The translations under genes were made by a program, and so were the position numbers. The notes under the pieces are model-generated. The model was not told where the DNA came from. It worked only from the letters and a program-made list of their open reading frames with translations, and did not search any database. Shown here one piece after another: positions 1 through 9,112 of a stretch of DNA of 64,000 bases (positions within the stretch are counted from its first letter, which is position 1; every line of letters starts with the position of its first letter). The stretch spans positions 62,001 to 126,000 of the forward strand of contig DLGC01000024.1 of NCBI GenBank assembly GCA_002482525.1, given 5' to 3'. The stretch comes from Propionibacteriaceae bacterium UBA7704. Its GTDB lineage: Bacteria > Actinomycetota > Actinomycetes > Propionibacteriales > Propionibacteriaceae.

Positions 1-390
1 GTCAAGGCTAGTTTCGTCGCAACCGAGACTGCTGCAGCCAGCAGCGCTACGCCGGTGAAGCTGACCGTCACCAAGGCCAAGGCGAAGGCGCGCAACACTC
101 GGCTGGCCCGGACGGTGAAGGCCCACAAGGCGTTCCGCTTCACCGTTTCGGTCAACGCACTCGGCACGGGAGTCTGGCCCACCGGAACCGTGCGGGTCTA
201 TCTGCATGGCCACTTGGTCGCGAAGACCAAGCTCACCGCGGCGGATCACGGCAGCAAGCGCGTCACCATCAGCGCCACCAAGCTGCGCTGGTACGGCAAG
301 GGTTCAACGGTCACCGCGGTAGCCAAGCTCGGCGGTACCAAGAACACCATCGGGACCACCCTGAAGAAGGTCCGGCTCCACCTGAAGTAG
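1..390 (+). CDS. C-terminal fragment of a secreted Ig-like-module protein (5' end outside window)
   Basis: The frame is open from the first base, so this is the 3' end of a longer gene. The visible 129 residues are very basic and threonine-rich. They align without gaps to the last part of the secreted 5'-nucleotidase immediately downstream; by hand about three quarters of the final 111 residues are identical, including the ending VRLHLK. This module probably acts as a C-terminal wall-associated or spacer domain, since no LPXTG sorting signal follows it. The rest of the protein, and so its enzymatic function, cannot be seen; a second nucleotidase paralogue is one possibility. A strong hairpin terminator follows the stop codon. 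Confidence 0.8.
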   Translation, partial: VKASFVATETAAASSATPVKLTVTKAKAKARNTRLARTVKAHKAFRFTVSVNALGTGVWPTGTVRVYLHGHLVAKTKLTAADHGSKRVTISATKLRWYGKGSTVTAVAKLGGTKNTIGTTLKKVRLHLK

Positions 391-397
391 CCCCGCA

Positions 398-443
398 AAC
401 GCAGTCGCCCGCAGCCAACACCATGGCTGCGGGCGACTGCGTT
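398..443 (+). terminator. Rho-independent-type hairpin
   Basis: A perfect 20-bp inverted repeat with a six-base loop (ACACCA) begins 8 bases after the stop codon of the upstream fragment. The arms carry CGCCCGCAGCCA and its complement. There is no long T-run, as is common in high-GC actinobacteria. A near-identical hairpin follows the next gene. Confidence 0.85.
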
Positions 444-735
444 GCCCGCCTTCAGTGCTGCTCGTCGGCGGAAACCCGGTCATCGTCGGCGGCCACCGAC
501 CAGGGATTCGGCAGTCGTCTACTCGACGATCACCTGGTGTACCGCTGCTGGTCACGCGGACTTCCTAGCGTGCTGGCATCCACGCTAGGTTCAGGGCACT
601 CAGGAAGCGCCCACCCCTAGCACAACCGGTGTGGCGAACCCGTTGAGCCCCCTGCGGTCTGACAATCACCCCTTCGATTGCACGACCACCAGCTTCACCC
701 GATTCCCACACATCGGCATGAAAGAGGACACACCT
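444..735 (+). other. Intergenic stretch before the nucleotidase gene
   Basis: No convincing gene is present. Short open frames here lack ribosome-binding sites and look like chance. The segment should hold the promoter of the downstream secreted nucleotidase. A purine-rich Shine-Dalgarno (AAAGAGGA) lies just before the GTG at 736. I see no clear operator or repeat. Confidence 0.5.
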
Positions 736-3267
736 GTGAATTCGCATTCCCGAGGCCTGCGCGGTCTCCTTAGCGTCGCAGTAGGGGCCGGACTGATCCT
801 CAGTCCGCTCGCTGCGGCACCGGCTCAGGCCGAACCCACGACCACCACCGTCGCGTTGCTGAACTTCAACGACTTCCATGGACGCATCGAGTCCACGAAG
901 ACCGTGCAGTTCGCCGGCACCATCGAAGCCGAGCGCGCCAAGTACGGCGAGGCCAACACCTTGCTGCTCAGCGCCGGGGACAGCATCGGGGCGTCCCTGT
1001 TCGCCTCGGCCACCGACGGCGATCAGCCCACCATCGATGTGCTCAACGCCCTGGACCTCAAGGCGTCCGCGGTGGGCAACCACGAGTTCGACAAGGGATT
1101 CACCGATCTGACCGATCGGGTCATCAACAACAAGTCGAACGCCACCTGGGACTACCTGGGCGCCAATGTCTACCAGAAGGGCACCACGACCCCGGCATTG
1201 CCGGAGTACGCCATCTTCGATGTCGCCGGAGTCAAGGTCGGCGTCGTCGGAGTGGTCACCGATGAGGTGAAGTCCCTGGTATCCCCGGTCGGTATCGCGA
1301 CCCTCGATTTCGGTGACGAGGTCGCCGCGGTCAACCGCGTCGCCAACCAGCTCAAGGACGGCAACGACGCCAACGGTGAAGCCGACGTGGTCGTGGCCGA
1401 GTACCACGACGGCGCGAACCTGTCCCAGCCCAAGACCCTGGCTGAGGCGAAGGCCGACAGCTCCGACTTCGCAAAGCTGGTCGATGACACCAACAGCAAG
1501 GTCGATGTCATCTTCAACGGCCACACCCATGCCAGCTACGCCTGGCAGGACGGCGGCCGGGCCATCGTGGAGGCTGCCTCCTATGGCACTGCCATCGGCG
1601 AGGTCGTCCTCGACGTGAATACCGCTACCGGTGCCGTCACCACCAGCTCGTCCGCGGTTCTGCCCCGCAGCACCGCCGATGAGGCCGATCTGGTCGCGGC
1701 CTACCCGCGGGCAGCAGAGGTGAAGACCATCACCGATGCCGCGTTGGCCCACGCCGCCGTGGTGGGTGGCCAACCGGTTGGGGCCGTGACCGCGGACATC
1801 ACCACCGCCTACACCGGCAGCTTCGTCGACGGGGCCTGGGTCGGCACCAAGCGTGACGACCGCAGCAAGGCCTCCACGCTGGGCAATCTCGTCGCCAACT
1901 CGCTGCTGGACAGCCTTTCCGATCCTGCCCGGGGTGGCGCCGAGATCGGTGTCATGAACTCCGGTGGTCTGCGCGCCGAGTTGCGGTACGCCCAGTCGGG
2001 AACCGAAGGCGATGGCGTGGTGACCTACGCCGAAGCCAACTCGGTGCTGCCCTTCGTGAACAACCTGTGGACCACCACCCTCACCGGCGCCCAGTTCAAG
2101 CAAGTGCTCGAGGAGCAGTGGCAGCCGGAGACCTCCAGCCGCTCCTACTTGCAGTTGGGCCTGTCGGACAACGTCACGTACACCTTTGATCCGGACGCCG
2201 CCAAGGGCAGCCACATCACCGGCATCTGGGTGGACGGCAAGCGCGTCCACGATTCCGATACCTACCGTTTCGGATCGGCGAGCTTCCTGATCGCCGGCGG
2301 CGACAACTTCACCACCTTCGCCGACGGCACCGACACCAGGGACTCCGGCCTGCTCGACTACGAGGCCTGGATCGACTACCTGAAGGCGAACAATCCGGCC
2401 ACGCCGAATTTCGCCAAACAGGGCGTCGCCGTTCAGGCCGCGAGCACGACCACCGTTGGGCAGTCCTACACGGTGAAAGCGTCGCAGTTGGACCTGACTT
2501 CGCTGGGTTCGCCGGCGAACACCTCGCTGGAGGTGCGGGTGGGTGACACCCTCGTCACCACTGTCGGAGTCACCGACGGGGCTGCCGAGGCCACCTTCAC
2601 GGTTCCGCATACCGGGGCGATGACCCTCACCGCACTGCCCTCGAAGACGGCAGTCCGGGTGCCGGTTACCATCGCTGCGAAGGCCACCAGCACCACGCTG
2701 AAGCTGTCGAAGAAGCGGGTGCGCTACGGCGAGTCCGTGCAGGCCACGGCAGCGGTCACTGGTTCTGATACCGGCACGGTTGTCTTCACGGTGGGCGGTC
2801 GCACTGTTACCGCTGCGCTGCATGGCGGCATCGCCAAAGCCACGCTGCCCAGCGATCTGCCGGTTGGTAAGTACTCGGTGACGGCCAGCTTCGTTGCCAG
2901 CGACACCGCTGCTGCCAGCAGCGCCCGGCCGGTGAAGTTGACCGTGTCCAAGGCCAAGGTCACGCCACGCAAGCCCGCAATGACCAAGACGGTGAAGGCC
3001 CATAAGGCGTTCAGTTTCACCGTGGCCACCAAGGCACTCGGCAAGGGCGTGTGGGCAACCGGAACCGTGAAGGTCTATTTGCACGGCCACCTGGTCGCCA
3101 CCACCAAGCTCACCAAAGCCGACCATGGCAGCACGCGCGTCACCATCAGCGCCAAGAAGCTCGCCTGGTACGGCAAAGGCTCAACGGTCACCGCGGTAGC
3201 CAAGCTCAGTGGGTCGAAGAACAACGCCGGTACCACCCTCAAGACGGTCCGGCTTCATCTGAAGTAA
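736..3267 (+). CDS. Secreted 5'-nucleotidase / 2',3'-cyclic phosphodiesterase (UshA family) with C-terminal Ig-like modules
   Basis: About 843 residues. The GTG start is chosen because AAAGAGGA lies 7 bases upstream and a signal peptide follows directly, with likely cleavage after AQA near residue 32; the frame stays open further upstream. The metallophosphoesterase domain shows NFNDFHG (residues 43-49), a GD pair near 82, GNHE near 113 and GHTH near 262, which are the dinuclear-metal ligands of the family. The 5'-nucleotidase C-terminal domain follows (LGNLVANSLL, NSGGLRAEL, FLIAGGDNF). Past residue 600 come an Ig-like module and a basic terminal module shared with the gene fragment at the window start. 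It probably hydrolyses extracellular nucleotides to salvage phosphate and nucleosides. The substrate range cannot be read from sequence. Confidence 0.9.
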   Translation: MNSHSRGLRGLLSVAVGAGLILSPLAAAPAQAEPTTTTVALLNFNDFHGRIESTKTVQFAGTIEAERAKYGEANTLLLSAGDSIGASLFASATDGDQPTIDVLNALDLKASAVGNHEFDKGFTDLTDRVINNKSNATWDYLGANVYQKGTTTPALPEYAIFDVAGVKVGVVGVVTDEVKSLVSPVGIATLDFGDEVAAVNRVANQLKDGNDANGEADVVVAEYHDGANLSQPKTLAEAKADSSDFAKLVDDTNSKVDVIFNGHTHASYAWQDGGRAIVEAASYGTAIGEVVLDVNTATGAVTTSSSAVLPRSTADEADLVAAYPRAAEVKTITDAALAHAAVVGGQPVGAVTADITTAYTGSFVDGAWVGTKRDDRSKASTLGNLVANSLLDSLSDPARGGAEIGVMNSGGLRAELRYAQSGTEGDGVVTYAEANSVLPFVNNLWTTTLTGAQFKQVLEEQWQPETSSRSYLQLGLSDNVTYTFDPDAAKGSHITGIWVDGKRVHDSDTYRFGSASFLIAGGDNFTTFADGTDTRDSGLLDYEAWIDYLKANNPATPNFAKQGVAVQAASTTTVGQSYTVKASQLDLTSLGSPANTSLEVRVGDTLVTTVGVTDGAAEATFTVPHTGAMTLTALPSKTAVRVPVTIAAKATSTTLKLSKKRVRYGESVQATAAVTGSDTGTVVFTVGGRTVTAALHGGIAKATLPSDLPVGKYSVTASFVASDTAAASSARPVKLTVSKAKVTPRKPAMTKTVKAHKAFSFTVATKALGKGVWATGTVKVYLHGHLVATTKLTKADHGSTRVTISAKKLAWYGKGSTVTAVAKLSGSKNNAGTTLKTVRLHLK

Positions 3268-3278
3268 GTCCACACTCT

Positions 3279-3316
3279 CAATCGCCCGCAGCCAACACCA
3301 CGGCTGCGGGCGATTG
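3279..3316 (+). terminator. Rho-independent-type hairpin
   Basis: A perfect 15-bp stem (CAATCGCCCGCAGCC and its complement) with an 8-base loop lies 12 bases after the nucleotidase stop. It is nearly the same sequence as the hairpin at 398-443, so the terminator was probably duplicated together with the C-terminal module. Confidence 0.85.
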
Positions 3317-3353
3317 GCTTCCCCACCCCGGTCACATCAGTAGGGTTGGGCCC

Positions 3354-4046
3354 ATGCGGGAACGGGGACGGCACGCCTGGCGGGCGATACGCGCGAATCC
3401 TTCGGCGGTTCTCCTCATCGCACAACTGATCGGGATCCTGCTATACGCCTTTGTCGACGATGCCGGCCCCGGCTCGATCACTAGCTTGATCATCACTCTG
3501 TTCGGAATGCTCGTCGTCGTGCTGGCCTTGGGAGTGGTGCGGGCGTCTCCGACCTACACCTGGTTGGGCATCACCATCGGCATTCCGGCAGTGATCCTGA
3601 CCATCATCGACTGGTACACCGGCGGCGCCACCGGGTGGAGCTTGGCCTCCGACGTGGTCCATGTCGCGTTCTACACCTACACGCTGGTCGGTTTGCTGCG
3701 CTACATGTTCGCCGACACCAAGGTGAATTCCGACGAGATCTGGGCGATCGGTGCCACCTTCACCGTTGCGGTGTGGGCATGGGCCTACGCCTATGCTGCG
3801 GTTCAGATCGTTGTTCCCGGTTCGTTCATTGCTGCGGTGGATCCCGACGGCCCGCGAACCTGGCTGGAGTTGTTGTTCTTGTCCACAACCATCATGTCCA
3901 GCACCGGGCTGTCCGACGTGGTGCCCGTCCAGCCTCTTGCCCGATCAGTGGTCATGATTCAACAGATCGCCGGCATGCTCTACCTGGCGGTTGCGGTGTC
4001 ACGTATCGTCGGACTCACCGTTGGCCGCGCGAGGAGACGATCGTGA
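3354..4046 (+). CDS. Ion-channel-like integral membrane protein
   Basis: About 230 residues with roughly six hydrophobic segments. Near the C-terminus, the stretch SSTGLSDVVP between two membrane segments resembles the pore loop of two-pore-type potassium channels (Ion_trans_2; canonical TVGYGD-like), but the filter is not canonical, so selectivity is uncertain. The start ATG has no obvious Shine-Dalgarno and may be leaderless. The stop overlaps the next start by 4 bases (GTGA), so the two genes are translationally coupled. The basic tail (GRARRRS) fits a cytoplasmic C-terminus. Confidence 0.65.
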   Translation: MRERGRHAWRAIRANPSAVLLIAQLIGILLYAFVDDAGPGSITSLIITLFGMLVVVLALGVVRASPTYTWLGITIGIPAVILTIIDWYTGGATGWSLASDVVHVAFYTYTLVGLLRYMFADTKVNSDEIWAIGATFTVAVWAWAYAYAAVQIVVPGSFIAAVDPDGPRTWLELLFLSTTIMSSTGLSDVVPVQPLARSVVMIQQIAGMLYLAVAVSRIVGLTVGRARRRS

Positions 4047-4672
4047 AGCAGCTCACCAAGAATGTCAGTTGGCTCACCGACGCTATCGGGGCCCGGTGCT
4101 ACTGGATCGACGTCGCGCCCGGCCGCGTGGCGATCGTCGACCCGGGGATGACCGCTGGCCTGAATCGGATTGCGCGAGAACTGCGCCGTGCCGGTCGGTC
4201 GCCCTATGAAGTCACCGACATCTTGCTCACTCATGGTGATTCCGACCACGCCCAAGTGGCTGCGGAATGGCAGCGCCGCACCAATGCTGAGGTATGGCTG
4301 GGTGCTGCGGACGCGGCCATCCTTGCCGGCGAGGCCGACCCGGCCAGTGCGCTGCGCCAGGTGAGCAGGAAGATGGCCGCCGCCGAACTGCCCCGCAACC
4401 TCCATCCGCTTGACGGGGACATCGAGATCGCCCCGGGGCTGGTTGCGCTGAAGACTCCCGGACACACCCCGGGCCATCACGCCTTCCGCTATGGCGACGT
4501 CCTGTTCGCCGGTGACGCTGCCCGGTGTCGCGATGGGCAGTTGATCGCGATGCCGTCGATGCTCGACGACGACCGCCACAAATCGGCGGCCTCCCTGGCT
4601 CGGCTCGCCGCCTTGGATGTCGAGTGGTACTGCTGCGGCCACAGCGATCCCGTCCACCGCTTCACCAACTAG
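4043..4672 (+). CDS. Metallo-beta-lactamase-fold hydrolase
   Basis: About 209 residues. The GTG start is preceded by GAGGAGA inside the end of the upstream gene. Metal-ligand motifs appear in family order: THGDSDH (a variant of HxHxDH with Asp in place of the second His), GHTPGHH, GDA, and a final His in CGHSDP. The Asp variant is known in MBL subgroups such as the HxDxDH lactonase-like enzymes, so a working metal site is plausible. It is cytoplasmic, with no signal peptide. The substrate is unknown; hydroxyacylglutathione-, lactone- or thioester-type substrates are all possible. Coupling to the channel-like gene suggests co-expression only. Confidence 0.8.
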   Translation: MKQLTKNVSWLTDAIGARCYWIDVAPGRVAIVDPGMTAGLNRIARELRRAGRSPYEVTDILLTHGDSDHAQVAAEWQRRTNAEVWLGAADAAILAGEADPASALRQVSRKMAAAELPRNLHPLDGDIEIAPGLVALKTPGHTPGHHAFRYGDVLFAGDAARCRDGQLIAMPSMLDDDRHKSAASLARLAALDVEWYCCGHSDPVHRFTN

Positions 4673-4877
4673 CCGGGGAAGGCATCGAACCCGACGAATC
4701 GAGCTCGATCGTCGGTGGTGAGTCGGCTGCGGCTCTCTTCTCGCCGCGCTACGACGCTGGCCTTCCAGGACTCCGCTCAGCGCGGATACACCTGCCCCGA
4801 CGAAGCACACCTTCCCGGCCTGCACCGGTGGTGTCCACACCACAATATTTCCGATAGCCTTACGTTGCGTATTGTGA

Positions 4878-4896
4878 TTAGGTAAGCCTTACCTAC
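4878..4896 (+). promoter_or_regulatory. DtxR/IdeR-type iron box
   Basis: TTAGGTAAGCCTTACCTAC closely matches the DtxR/IdeR consensus (TTAGGTTAGCCTAACCTAA) and contains the perfect 7-1-7 palindrome AGGTAAG-C-CTTACCT. It ends 23 bases before the efeU start, where a bound repressor would block the promoter or early transcription. Expected effect: efeUOB is repressed when Fe(II) is plentiful. Confidence 0.85.
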
Positions 4897-4919
4897 GTAA
4901 CTACAGAAGGCGAAGTCCC

Positions 4920-5951
4920 ATGTTTCTCGCTTCCTTCCTCATCGGGCTCAGGGAGGGCCTGGAGGCCGCTCTCATCGTCGGCATCCTGGTTGCCTTCGTG
5001 CGCCGCAAGGGCCGATCCGATGTCGCCCCCAAGATCGCCTGGGGAGTCGGGCTCGCCGCAGCCAGTGCGTTGATCCTCGGCGCGGTCTTCACCTACGGCG
5101 CCTACACCTTGAGTTTCACCGGCCAAGAGATCGTCGGTGGCGTGATGTCCCTGATCGCCGTGGCGATGGTGACCTGGATGGTCTTCTGGATGGTGACCGC
5201 CGGACAACAGGTCAAGTCCGATCTGGAGTCCGATGCGTCCCAGGCTCTGACGGTCGGCACCGGCTGGGCCATCTTCTGGATCGCCTTCGTCTCCGTCGGC
5301 CGCGAGGGCCTCGAAACCACCTTGATGCTGTGGGGCTGGGCAGCCCAGACCGAAGCCCTGCTGGGCGCATTGACCGGGCTGATCGCCGCTACCGCCTTGG
5401 GATACCTGGTCTATCGAGGACTGGTCCGCTTCAATCTCGGCACGTTCTTCCGAATCACGGGCATCTTCCTCATCGTGGTCGCGGCCGGCATCCTCGCCTA
5501 CGGCATCCACGATCTCCAGGAAGCCGCCCTGCTGCCCGGGCCCTATTCCGGAGCACCCATCACACCGACCGATGCACAGACCGGTGACGTCCTGGTCGGC
5601 CTCACTCAAGGGCCCTTCTGGATGGCAGCCTTCCCCTTCGGGTGGGCCTTCGATCTCAGCGCCAGCATCGATCCGGCCGGCTGGTTCGCCGCCCTGGCCA
5701 AAGGCACCATCGGGCTGACTCCGCAGATGAGTTGGCTGGAAGTCATCGCCTGGATCACCTACCTGGCCATCGTGTTGCCCCAGTTCTGGGCCAAGGCGCG
5801 GCAGCCGCAGCGCACCGGGACTCAGCCGACTCCGGCGCCGCTGGCCCCCACCGCAACCGACGCTGCGGCCATCCCGGAGCAGCCCGCCGCCAGCCCAACC
5901 CCAGCCGAATCCACTCCCTCGCCCTCGAACCTTGAAAGGTCCCTGTCATGA
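4920..5951 (+). CDS. efeU: Ferrous iron permease EfeU (FTR1 family)
   Basis: 343 residues with about seven membrane segments. It carries the two REGLE motifs that define iron permeases of the Ftr1 family, at residues 11-15 and near 128-132. EfeU moves iron across the cytoplasmic membrane after handling by EfeO and EfeB. The C-terminus is an unusual proline/alanine/threonine-rich tail of about 50 residues, probably disordered. The gene opens the operon behind the iron box and its stop overlaps efeO by 4 bases (ATGA). Confidence 0.95.
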   Translation: MFLASFLIGLREGLEAALIVGILVAFVRRKGRSDVAPKIAWGVGLAAASALILGAVFTYGAYTLSFTGQEIVGGVMSLIAVAMVTWMVFWMVTAGQQVKSDLESDASQALTVGTGWAIFWIAFVSVGREGLETTLMLWGWAAQTEALLGALTGLIAATALGYLVYRGLVRFNLGTFFRITGIFLIVVAAGILAYGIHDLQEAALLPGPYSGAPITPTDAQTGDVLVGLTQGPFWMAAFPFGWAFDLSASIDPAGWFAALAKGTIGLTPQMSWLEVIAWITYLAIVLPQFWAKARQPQRTGTQPTPAPLAPTATDAAAIPEQPAASPTPAESTPSPSNLERSLS

Positions 5952-7207
5952 GAGTCAGCGCCCTGCCAGCGACCGTGGCGGTAGCCGCCCTCACCCTGAC
6001 CGGTTGCGTCGCGAACGCTCCCGTCAACGACAGCAGCGGTCCGCAGACGATCGCCGTCACCTCCACCGACGACGCCTGCACCGTCTCGAGCAATACCGTC
6101 ACCGCAGGCACTATCACCTTCCACATCAGCAACGAAGGCCCCCAGACCACCGAGTTCTACCTGCTCAGTTCCGACGGCGTACGGATCGTCGCCGAGAAGG
6201 AGAACATTGCGCCCGGAGCCACGGTCGATCTCGCCGTCGCCCTCCAGCCCGGGGACTACGGAACCGCCTGCAAGCCGGGAATGCGCGGCGGTAGTGTCGG
6301 CGAAGCCGCCTTCACCGTCACCGGCGAAGCCGCGGATTCGAGCGGCGCGAATGCCGCCCTGCTGGCGCAGGCGGTCGAGGACTACCTCGGCTTCGTGAAG
6401 AAGGAGGTCGCAGCGCTCCAGCCGAAGGTGACCCGGTTCGCCAACGCCTATGCCGCCGGCGACGACCAGACCGCCCGAAAACTGTTCGCCAGCACCCGGG
6501 TGCACTACGAGCGCATCGAGCCGATTGCGGAGTCCCTCGGCATTCTCGATCCGCGCATCGACTACCGCGAGATCGACTATCGCGCAGAGGCGAAGGCACT
6601 GGCCCAGGACGATCCGACCTTCACCGAATGGCTCGGCTTCCACCGCATCGAGAAGGATCTGTGGACCCCCTCGAAGTCTGCCCGCCAGCCCGACGGCAGC
6701 CCGGCCTGGAAAGGCTGGAGCCCCTCCACCTCAGCCCAGCGCAAACAGCTGGCAGCCACCCTGATCGCTGACGTGAACACCCTCAACGACACGGTGACCG
6801 CCGACGACTTCAGCACCAGCCACGGCCTCGATATCTCGACGGTGTCCAACGGCGCCGCCGGGCTCCTGGAAGAAATCGCTGTCGGCAAGGTCACCGGCGA
6901 AGAGGACTGGTGGTCCCACACCGACCTCTACGACTTCCAGGCGAATCTGGACGGCGCCCGCGTCGCCTTCGAACTCGTCGCTCCGATCGCCGAGCGCTCC
7001 GGTGAGACCGGCACGGAACTGGTCGCCTCGATCACCACCGAGTTCGACGCGCTGCAGGCCCTGCTCGACCAGTTCGGCTCACTGCAGCACGGGTTCGTCT
7101 CCTACGACACCGTCACCGAACAGCAACGTCGGGCGCTGGTCGAGCAGATCGATGCCACTCGCGAACCGCTGTCGAAGCTGACCAACGCCGTCCTCGGTCT
7201 CAACTGA
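5948..7207 (+). CDS. efeO: Iron uptake lipoprotein EfeO (cupredoxin + M75/imelysin)
   Basis: 419 residues. The N-terminus is a lipoprotein signal with lipobox LTGC (Cys20). An EfeO cupredoxin-like domain occupies roughly residues 35-125 and is followed by an imelysin/M75 domain containing the HxxE metal-binding element (HYERIE). The family captures periplasmic or extracytoplasmic iron for EfeU. The two-domain form matches E. coli EfeO, while the lipid anchor is the Gram-positive arrangement. It is translationally coupled to efeU. Confidence 0.93.
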   Translation: MRVSALPATVAVAALTLTGCVANAPVNDSSGPQTIAVTSTDDACTVSSNTVTAGTITFHISNEGPQTTEFYLLSSDGVRIVAEKENIAPGATVDLAVALQPGDYGTACKPGMRGGSVGEAAFTVTGEAADSSGANAALLAQAVEDYLGFVKKEVAALQPKVTRFANAYAAGDDQTARKLFASTRVHYERIEPIAESLGILDPRIDYREIDYRAEAKALAQDDPTFTEWLGFHRIEKDLWTPSKSARQPDGSPAWKGWSPSTSAQRKQLAATLIADVNTLNDTVTADDFSTSHGLDISTVSNGAAGLLEEIAVGKVTGEEDWWSHTDLYDFQANLDGARVAFELVAPIAERSGETGTELVASITTEFDALQALLDQFGSLQHGFVSYDTVTEQQRRALVEQIDATREPLSKLTNAVLGLN

Positions 7208-7219
7208 GCGGAGTCGGAC

Positions 7220-8512
7220 ATGACCTCCGAGCACTCGGCAGAGGCCACTTCGGCAGCCTCCGCAGGACTGTCCCGGCGCGGCCTGCTGGCGCTGGGCGGT
7301 GGGATCGGGCTCGCCGTCGGTGCCACTGCTGGCGGCGTGGTCGGCACCGCTGCGTCGAAGTCCACCAACCGCGCCTCGGATCCCCGCTACTCCTTCTTCG
7401 GCGAGCACCAGTCGGGGATCACCACTCCGGCGCAGGACCGGTTGCACTTCGCCGCCTTCGATGTTCGTGACGGCGCGACCGTGGCCGAGCTCATCGCACT
7501 GCTTCAGGAATGGACCTCCGCAGCCACCCGGCTGATGATGGGACTCGAAGTCAGCGAGAAGGGAGCTTTCGGCGGCGGCGCCTATCTGCCACCGGACGAC
7601 ACCGGAGAGGCCGCCGATCTCGGGACCGCAGGGCTGACGATCACCTTCGGATTCGGACGAAGCCTGTTCCGTACCACCGATGGCGCTGACCGATTCGGGC
7701 TGGCCGCGTTGTTGCCGAGCGACTTCAGCGAACTACCCACGATGGTCAACGACTTCCTGCGGCCGGAGCTGTCCGGAGGCGATCTGTGCATCCAAGCCTG
7801 CGCCAACGATCCGCAAGTCGCCGTACACGCTGTCCGAAACCTGACCCGGATCGCCATCGGCCGAGCCACCCTGCGATGGTCGCAACTCGGGTTCGGCCGC
7901 ACATCCTCGACCTCGACGACCCAACAAACACCGCGCAATCTGTTCGGCCAGAAGGACGGCACCAACAACATCAAGGCCGAAGAGGCTGATCGCCTCCGCC
8001 AGAACGTGTGGATCACCCAGGGACCGCCCGGAATCGTGGGGGGCTCGTATCTGATCGCACGCCGAATCGCCATGAACATCGAAGTCTGGGACGGCGTCCA
8101 ACTCCAGGAACAGAATCGCGTGCTGGGTCGGGACAAGAAGACCGGCGCTCCGCTGTCGGGAGGCGGGGAGTTCACCGCACCGGACTTCTCAGCTCACGAC
8201 AGCAGCGGCATGCCGCTGATCGACCCCCGATCCCACGTCTCGCGAGCCCACCCCGACAACAACAACGGCATCGCGATGCTGCGCCGGGGCTACAACTACG
8301 TCGACGGCAACGACGGCACCGGCCGCCTGGACGCCGGGTTGTTCTTCATCGCCTTCGTGAACCAACCGGCCCGCTTCGCCACCGTGCACACCAACATGGC
8401 GCGCGACGACATGTTCGCCGAATACCTGAAGACCACCTCGTCATCGGTGTTCCTCGTGCCCGCGGGCGTCCTCGAGGACGAGTACATCGGGCAGGCCCTG
8501 TTCGAGGCATGA
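7220..8512 (+). CDS. efeB: Deferrochelatase/peroxidase EfeB (Dyp-type, Tat-exported)
   Basis: 430 residues. The N-terminus has a Tat signal (SRRGLLALGGG, residues 18-28) followed by a hydrophobic stretch. The Dyp-peroxidase signature GQKDG near residue 243 matches the GxxDG haem-pocket motif, and a conserved His lies in PRSHVSRAHP. Members use haem to oxidise Fe(II) or release iron from haem outside the membrane. The gene begins 12 bases after efeO with a GGAG ribosome site and completes the efeUOB operon. Confidence 0.93.
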   Translation: MTSEHSAEATSAASAGLSRRGLLALGGGIGLAVGATAGGVVGTAASKSTNRASDPRYSFFGEHQSGITTPAQDRLHFAAFDVRDGATVAELIALLQEWTSAATRLMMGLEVSEKGAFGGGAYLPPDDTGEAADLGTAGLTITFGFGRSLFRTTDGADRFGLAALLPSDFSELPTMVNDFLRPELSGGDLCIQACANDPQVAVHAVRNLTRIAIGRATLRWSQLGFGRTSSTSTTQQTPRNLFGQKDGTNNIKAEEADRLRQNVWITQGPPGIVGGSYLIARRIAMNIEVWDGVQLQEQNRVLGRDKKTGAPLSGGGEFTAPDFSAHDSSGMPLIDPRSHVSRAHPDNNNGIAMLRRGYNYVDGNDGTGRLDAGLFFIAFVNQPARFATVHTNMARDDMFAEYLKTTSSSVFLVPAGVLEDEYIGQALFEA

Positions 8513-8590
8513 GCCCACCGAGCCGCCACGCTCAGCAGTTTGCTGCCGAACACCTCCCCAGAGGGCCACCAGTCGGGTTAGGTTGAACCC

Positions 8591-9112
8591 GTGCGACTCG
8601 AACTGATGGCAACGCGGCATCGAAGCCTGGCTGTGACGGCGTGCGAATGGCGGGCTTTCGAGGTTGCAGATCCTGAACAACTCGCTGATGCGGTCTTCGA
8701 CCGGCTGGTCTCCAATCCCGACCCTGACCTGGCCGATTTCTACGAAGCCGTCAACGAGGTCGTCTACCAGGCCTATCTGCGCCAAGCCAGCACGGTGAGC
8801 ATGATCGAGCGACTCAGTTCCAGCATGCAATTCCACAAGCCCGGCGTCGACGACGAGATCATCACCATCCTGAGTCAGCTCCGCACCAAGCATCGTGACC
8901 TGCTGCAACTGCGCTACTGGGACAGCCTCTCCGAAGTCGAAGCTGCCGAGGCGCTGCGGCTGTCCGAAGAGGACTTCGCCACCCGCCAGGCCAAGGCCGA
9001 GAGCCGATTCCGCAAGCGGCTCTCCAAACGCGCACCGGTATTGGCCCAAGAGCCACTGGGTCCGATCATCGCCGGCGCCAAACCGGGCAGGTATCACCGC
9101 AACGTGGCCTGA
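8591..9112 (+). CDS. Sigma-70 region 4-like helix-turn-helix protein
   Basis: 173 residues. The C-terminal half has the character of sigma region 4: LLQLRYWDSLSEVEAAEALRL resembles the helix-turn-helix of ECF-type sigma factors, followed by a basic segment (RFRKRLSKR). The N-terminal half does not clearly show the region 2 core-binding motif, so this may be a sigma-like DNA-binding protein and not a full sigma factor. The GTG start has no good ribosome site; an ATG six codons in is an alternative. The 3' end overlaps the tail of the convergent cbbR gene by 19 bases. Confidence 0.55.
   Translation: MRLELMATRHRSLAVTACEWRAFEVADPEQLADAVFDRLVSNPDPDLADFYEAVNEVVYQAYLRQASTVSMIERLSSSMQFHKPGVDDEIITILSQLRTKHRDLLQLRYWDSLSEVEAAEALRLSEEDFATRQAKAESRFRKRLSKRAPVLAQEPLGPIIAGAKPGRYHRNVA

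Noticed and set aside
565..3126. Long open frame (853 codons) on the minus strand opposite the nucleotidase
   Set aside because: It mirrors codon structure of the real plus-strand gene, lacks a ribosome site and signal, and the plus-strand product has full family motifs.
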